From Ichthyophonus hoferi (Eukaryota; Opisthokonta; Ichthyosporea; Ichthyophonida; Ichthyophonidae): a stretch of DNA of 11,843 bases. Made by a program: the position numbers and the translations under genes. The DNA is taken from contig NAOQ01000519.1 in the NCBI GenBank assembly GCA_002751075.1, positions 1 to 11,843 on the forward strand. Direction: 5' to 3'. Under the pieces are notes generated by a model. It was given only the letters and a program-made list of their open reading frames with translations. It did no database searches and was not told where the DNA came from. Shown here piece by piece: positions 8,504 through 11,843 of this stretch (positions are counted from its first letter, which is position 1; each line of letters opens with the position of its first letter).

Positions 8504-8887
8504 AGCTTATGTAAACAAAAAGCTGCATATTTCAAGGATGAGACACGTGATCATAATTTAATTATAACTTTTTAATAATATTATTGTATACAATGTTTGA
8601 ATATACAATTAATGTTTTAATATATTAACCAGATGGGTAGTACTTCCGTTTTGTTTTAACTCTGGTACAATATATTTTTGACAACCAATTCAATTGAGAG
8701 TGAGGTACATAGATCATTGGTTAACTAATTTTAGTCTGGTTTGAAAATTATAAAATTCGCGTGCCAGGTAACTTGGGTTATGTCCTGCAATTAAGACTTG
8801 GTTGGTACTGATAGACGGGAAAATCCACGAAATGTATGAAAGGAGTTATGCTTGAATGATAGATAGGGATATACTTTACCTTCAACA
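8504..8887. repeat. Direct repeat, copy 1 (about 385 bp)
   Basis: This copy matches 9508-9923 in the same orientation. Shared landmarks in the same order include TGTAAACAAAA, ATAATTTAATTATAA, TTAATGTTTTAATATATTAA, TAGTACTT, GTTTTAACTCTGGT, ACATAGATCATTGG, GACGGGAAAATC and AAAGGAGTTAT. Identity is roughly three quarters by eye with small indels. No inverted terminal repeats are obvious. It could be a diverged copy of a non-autonomous mobile element, an old local duplication, or one of an old LTR-like pair. Confidence 0.8.
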
Positions 8888-9039
8888 CCCTTTCATAAGT
8901 CAAAGACTAGTATGCCTAGTGTTTGCTCTTAACATAGTTATCTAGATGTTTAACTCTGCTATATACCTTTCCATAAATTGATAAAGACCATAATCCATTT
9001 TGGGTAAGACAGTTTGGTTAGATGTGTGTTTTTAGCAGG

Positions 9040-9500
9040 ACACTCATTTGCGGATTTTATTCTTACCAATGATGGACAATTTTAGCATTCTGCGTCCTAG
9101 TATAAACTGTGAACACGACAAGGTTTGTGTGGACAAATCCGCCGCATTATCGGTTGTTGGACAATGTTCAAAGATTACTTTTCCTGGGGCAACGAGCTCC
9201 TTACAATAAAGGTGGTGCAACTCAATGTTTAGAGGCCTTAGTGGCTCAGAGCCATAGAACGCTGATTATCAGTGCACTAATACAGGCGTGGTGTTAGGTT
9301 GACGCGCCCAGCGAGTTTAACAATCCAGCAATATAGACGCTGTTCATTGACCAAGTGCTCATAGCAAATATTTCTGCCTGGTGCTGGAAGTTGAATTGGT
9401 GGATTGTCCTCTACTGAGCCAATCTACTGGTTGTTTCAAATTGAGATCGATTCCAATTAGAATCAATCGTACCCCATTATCGGGCCAATAATGTCGTCGA
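9040..9500. other. GC-richer island between the two direct repeats
   Basis: The stretch between the repeats is clearly less AT-rich than its flanks, especially 9120-9420. It holds a 62-codon plus-strand frame (9109-9297, GTG first, so not a normal start) and short minus-strand frames. None has a recognisable domain. It contains a near-perfect 24-nt palindrome at 9445-9468. It may be a decayed coding or mobile-element segment; I cannot name it. Confidence 0.4.
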
Positions 9501-9507
9501 TGCCGCG

Positions 9508-9923
9508 AGCTTATATAACTTGTGTAAACAAAAGGTTGCGTGTTTCAAAAACTAAATAAGCAGTTATAATTTAATTATAATTTTTTGATATTAATATTGT
9601 ATAAAATTTTAAAATATAAAATTAATGTTTTAATATATTAAACAGGCGAGTAGTACTTATTTCTTGTTTTAACTCTGGTGCAATATATTATTTGTTGGCA
9701 ACCAATCCAATTGAAAGTGAGATACATAGATCATTGGATAATCAATTTTAGTCCGGTTCGGAACTATAACAACTGTGGGTCGGGTAACTTGGTTTGACTT
9801 GCAGAATACGTCTTACGATTAAGATTTAATACAGAGAGACGAGACGGGAAAATCTACGACATGTATATATTTTTAAAGGAGTTATACTTGAATGACAGAT
9901 AGAAAAACACTTTCCCTTTAACA
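9508..9923. repeat. Direct repeat, copy 2 (about 415 bp)
   Basis: This is the second copy of the repeat at 8504-8887, about 1 kb downstream in the same orientation and slightly longer through small insertions. Similarity begins at AGCTTAT and ends at TTTAACA; sequence on either side is not shared. The two copies have diverged substantially, so the duplication is old. Confidence 0.8.
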
Positions 9924-10633
9924 ATAAATGATAAATTTATTTTATATTATTTATTTTACCCAATTTTTCTGCATTTTTTATTATTATTCCTATGCTCAGT
10001 TCCCAAACTCAGTGTGCATGCAACCTAAAAATAGCTTATTATATTGCGCCAATCATAGTAATATAATTATCCAATAACCATAGAAGATTAAAAGTGATAT
10101 TAAGCGAGTTAAGCGGACAGCAATGCTTACAATGTGTATAATGTAATAATAACAATAAATGATGTATAAATGTATACATTGCGTATATAAATGGTATGTT
10201 AATTTATAGTATATACCCCCCGTAGTAATAGTAATATCAATATATATTTTATTTTTATTTTCTTTCTATTGACCACTTATAGTGCCCTGTGTATGGTAAG
10301 GTTATGTTGTATAAATTGTTAATGTAACATTCACTTAGGTCGTTGTATATACTTTAAACCTCACTTTCATGTTTCTATTCTATTCTTTTTCCTTTTCTCT
10401 ACCGTGACGAGGTATTCTTCTTCCACAATCAGTTATCACTTTAGCATTTGTTTTATAGACCCATGGATTTATATTATTATTATGGTGGTTATCTCCGCCA
10501 AGCTATGTTCTTTGCCTCTATCAGTTTAACAGGTCACTTGCAACCTCATAATACTTCACTATGTGGGCCACACCAAAATACTTTTACCAGTCATGTATAT
10601 TTAAGAAACATCATGTATAGAATAAGGAAAGGA

Positions 10634-10663
10634 GGGGATAGGAGAGGAGGGGGGGGAGGAGGG
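10634..10663 (+). promoter_or_regulatory. G-rich tract with quadruplex potential
   Basis: Runs of G4, G8 and G3, with short A/G spacers, make an almost pure purine stretch about 290 bp before the proposed first coding exon at 10950. It could form a G-quadruplex or triplex. A promoter role is inference from position only. Confidence 0.3.
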
Positions 10664-10949
10664 TTAAAGCAAGAAGGATCCTTATACCTTCTGTGTTATA
10701 CTACAAGTATACCCTCGTAATATATTGGTTAAAATGGAAACAGTAGTTAAAAGAACAGGGTGGTGTTGTATATATATATATTGTCTTGGTTATTATGTTC
10801 TATTTCTCTCTCTTTCTCATTATTTCTCCCTATATACAACATAACCTCTCAGAGGTATTACTATACTTTATACTGTATATTTATACCAATACTAACGTCA
10901 AAGTATTTGTGCTGTAGAGTGTAATCCAGAAACGGGATAATCAACCGAT

Positions 10950-10970
10950 ATGGACACCCCGGAAGACAGG
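10950..10970 (+). CDS. Possible first coding exon of the Gln-rich gene (MDTPEDR)
   Basis: An ATG with G at -3 and +4 opens seven codons (MDTPEDR) ending at a GTTGTG donor at 10971. Its exit phase is 0, which fits the only open phase of the next exon at 11189. A branch-like ACTAAC at 10891-10896 and an AG at 10916-10917 suggest a 5'-UTR acceptor upstream. A competing longer frame through the same bases (SVIQKRDNQPIWTPRK) does not leave in phase 0 at any nearby GT and so was not chosen. The donor is weak. Confidence 0.35.
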
Positions 10971-11188
10971 GTTGTGTACAATCTCCTTCCTGTCCCTGTC
11001 TCCTCTCTCTCTCACTCTCCTATCTCTCTTTCCTATACTATATACCATCTCTTTCTCACTCTCCTATACTATACTACTATACTATACGGGAAACAAGGTC
11101 ATATTTATTGGCATTTGCAAATATATACTTACAATTGTGATTATTTCTCCCTCTCTCCCTCTCTCTCTTCCTTTTTCAATGCACTCAG
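10971..11188 (+). other. Pyrimidine-rich intron before the Gln-rich exon
   Basis: The plus strand is a long CT-rich array (about 10982-11070 and 11147-11180). It ends in a strong tract and CACTCAG at 11182-11188. Open frames across it are simple-repeat artefacts. Confidence 0.5.
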
Positions 11189-11843
11189 GCTCAACAGCAG
11201 GCGCAACAAGCCATACTGTATTACCAACAACTAGCCAATAGTAGTCCTCTAACCCCCATGAGGTCGTTCAATCAGACCCAGCCTATCTTACCCCAACAAC
11301 CAGTAAGATTTTGCCTTATTATACTCTATATAGACATGCATGCATCTATCTATATATACTATGCTGCAATTGGTTAGTATTTATCTCTGTGAATCAAATA
11401 GCACCTCACAACCAATAGCAGCCTAGTATGAGATGGGCTATAATTAACTAGCCTACGACTGCCTTTTTTCCTTGTTCTTCCTCTCTTCTCCTCCATTTAC
11501 ACTAACTACTAGCCAATCATATCATACCTAATATCCATATCTTTTTACGGTACCAATCACTAATCACTAGTACGTAACATATTTCAAGCAATCCAATCAA
11601 CACTCAGCATGAGGGGTAGGAGAGGGGGTAAAAGGACTGACATGGGGATCTACATATACCTATAATCCTATACAACACATACACAGTACATCCAACGGAA
11701 TGCCCACACCTCGCCCAACCGGACACCAGGGCCATGCCTGACTGGCACTCTACCTAGTAATCTCCCTTCTAATTCCAATTCACTGGTCCTACACAGGGCT
11801 CGTTCACGACACACTTCGCCCAGTACGCCTTTGGCTTTGCATC
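11189..11843 (+). CDS. Gln-rich then Ser/Pro-rich protein, partial gene (continues past the right edge)
   Basis: Two exons are supported. Exon 11189-11302 (114 nt) lies between a strong acceptor and a GTAAGA donor. Only one frame is open, encoding AQQQAQQAILYYQQLA and then SSPLTPMRSFNQ, ending QQP in phase 0. Exon 11687 to the window end begins after ACACAG. It too is open in one frame only, the one phase 0 requires, and encodes 52 residues rich in S, P, T, N and R, with SP/TP steps such as HTSPNRTPGP and RHTSPSTPL. This looks like a disordered region of a regulatory, transcription or RNA-related protein with proline-directed phosphorylation sites. I do not recognise the family and no folded domain is visible. 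Confidence 0.65.
11303..11686 (+). other. Intron of the Gln-rich gene
   Basis: 384 nt, with donor GTAAGA at 11303 and acceptor ACACAG ending at 11686. A second, stronger-looking acceptor lies inside: a long pyrimidine tract at 11463-11495, ACTAAC at 11501-11506 and AG at 11511-11512. The sequence after it soon meets stops in all frames unless a donor is used quickly. It also contains four CCAAT words (11412, 11513, 11553, 11593) and a purine-rich stretch at 11609-11637. Confidence 0.5.

Larger units (their letters stand above)
6196..10949. other. 4.7-kb region without a convincing gene
   Basis: This stretch between the kelch gene and the last gene is mostly AT-rich spacer. It contains a hairpin cluster (6406-6513), a GC-richer block (about 6925-7090), an orphan coding-like block (8128-8364), two diverged direct repeats with a GC-richer stretch between them (about 8504-9923), and a G-rich tract (10634-10663). 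No reverse transcriptase, transposase, capsid or other mobile-element protein is recognisable, and I see no tRNA or rRNA gene. Confidence 0.55.

Noticed and set aside
9109-9297. 62-codon frame as a gene
   Set aside because: It opens with GTG, not ATG, has no domain and sits in an island of unknown nature.
8504-9923. Firm call of an LTR retroelement
   Set aside because: Direct repeats alone are not enough. No matching target-site duplication, no clear shared terminal dinucleotides and no element protein could be seen, so only the repeat pair is reported.
10448-10720. 90-codon frame including MDLYYYYGGYLRQ with a good ATG context at 10463
   Set aside because: A 5' exon here is conceivable, but its only good donor leaves in a phase that meets a stop in the next candidate exon, and the rest is low-complexity Gly/Arg from the G-rich tract.
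10950-11241. Two 89-94 codon frames across the CT arrays
   Set aside because: They read through pyrimidine repeat and end at stops inside the Gln-rich exon in the wrong frames.

Overview
This is eukaryotic nuclear DNA. It is AT-rich, with protein-coding exons broken by GT-AG introns, microsatellites, and no bacterial operon structure or ribosome-binding sites. Exons stand out as islands of higher GC. The two genes I can name (an RBM28/Nop4-type nucleolar RNA-binding protein and a KLHDC1/KLHDC2-type kelch ubiquitin-ligase receptor), introns of about 160-620 nt, and the general texture fit an animal or close relative, perhaps an early-branching one such as a sponge or cnidarian. The organism guess is inference with low confidence.

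Layout. 1-112: A/T minisatellite inside an intron. 163-1543 (minus): 5' part of the RBM28/Nop4-like gene, three exons encoding 113 residues that contain one whole RRM; it runs off the left edge. 1544-3956: 2.4 kb intergenic space between two head-to-head genes. Its first 330 bases, upstream of the RBM28-like start, hold two CACGTG E-boxes and an E2F-like motif. 3957-6195 (plus): kelch gene with two long exons and one short middle exon whose borders are not fully settled. 6196-10949: 4.7 kb without a convincing gene. It holds a cluster of hairpins just past the kelch gene, an orphan coding-like block (8128-8364), and a pair of diverged ~400-bp direct repeats around a GC-richer island (about 8504-9923). 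10950-11843 (plus): 5' part of an unrecognised gene for a Gln-rich then Ser/Pro-rich, probably disordered protein, running off the right edge.

How the genes relate. There is no evidence of a shared pathway. The RBM28-like protein belongs to nucleolar 60S ribosome assembly, and its E-boxes suggest Myc/Max-type control of ribosome-biogenesis genes. The kelch protein looks like a substrate receptor of a Cullin-2 ubiquitin ligase that reads protein C-termini. The most checkable curiosities are a 37-nt microexon carrying the RNP1 motif, a Ser-to-Val change in the degron pocket of the kelch protein, the E-box pair, and the repeat-bounded island at 8.5-9.9 kb. I found no clearly new biological system.
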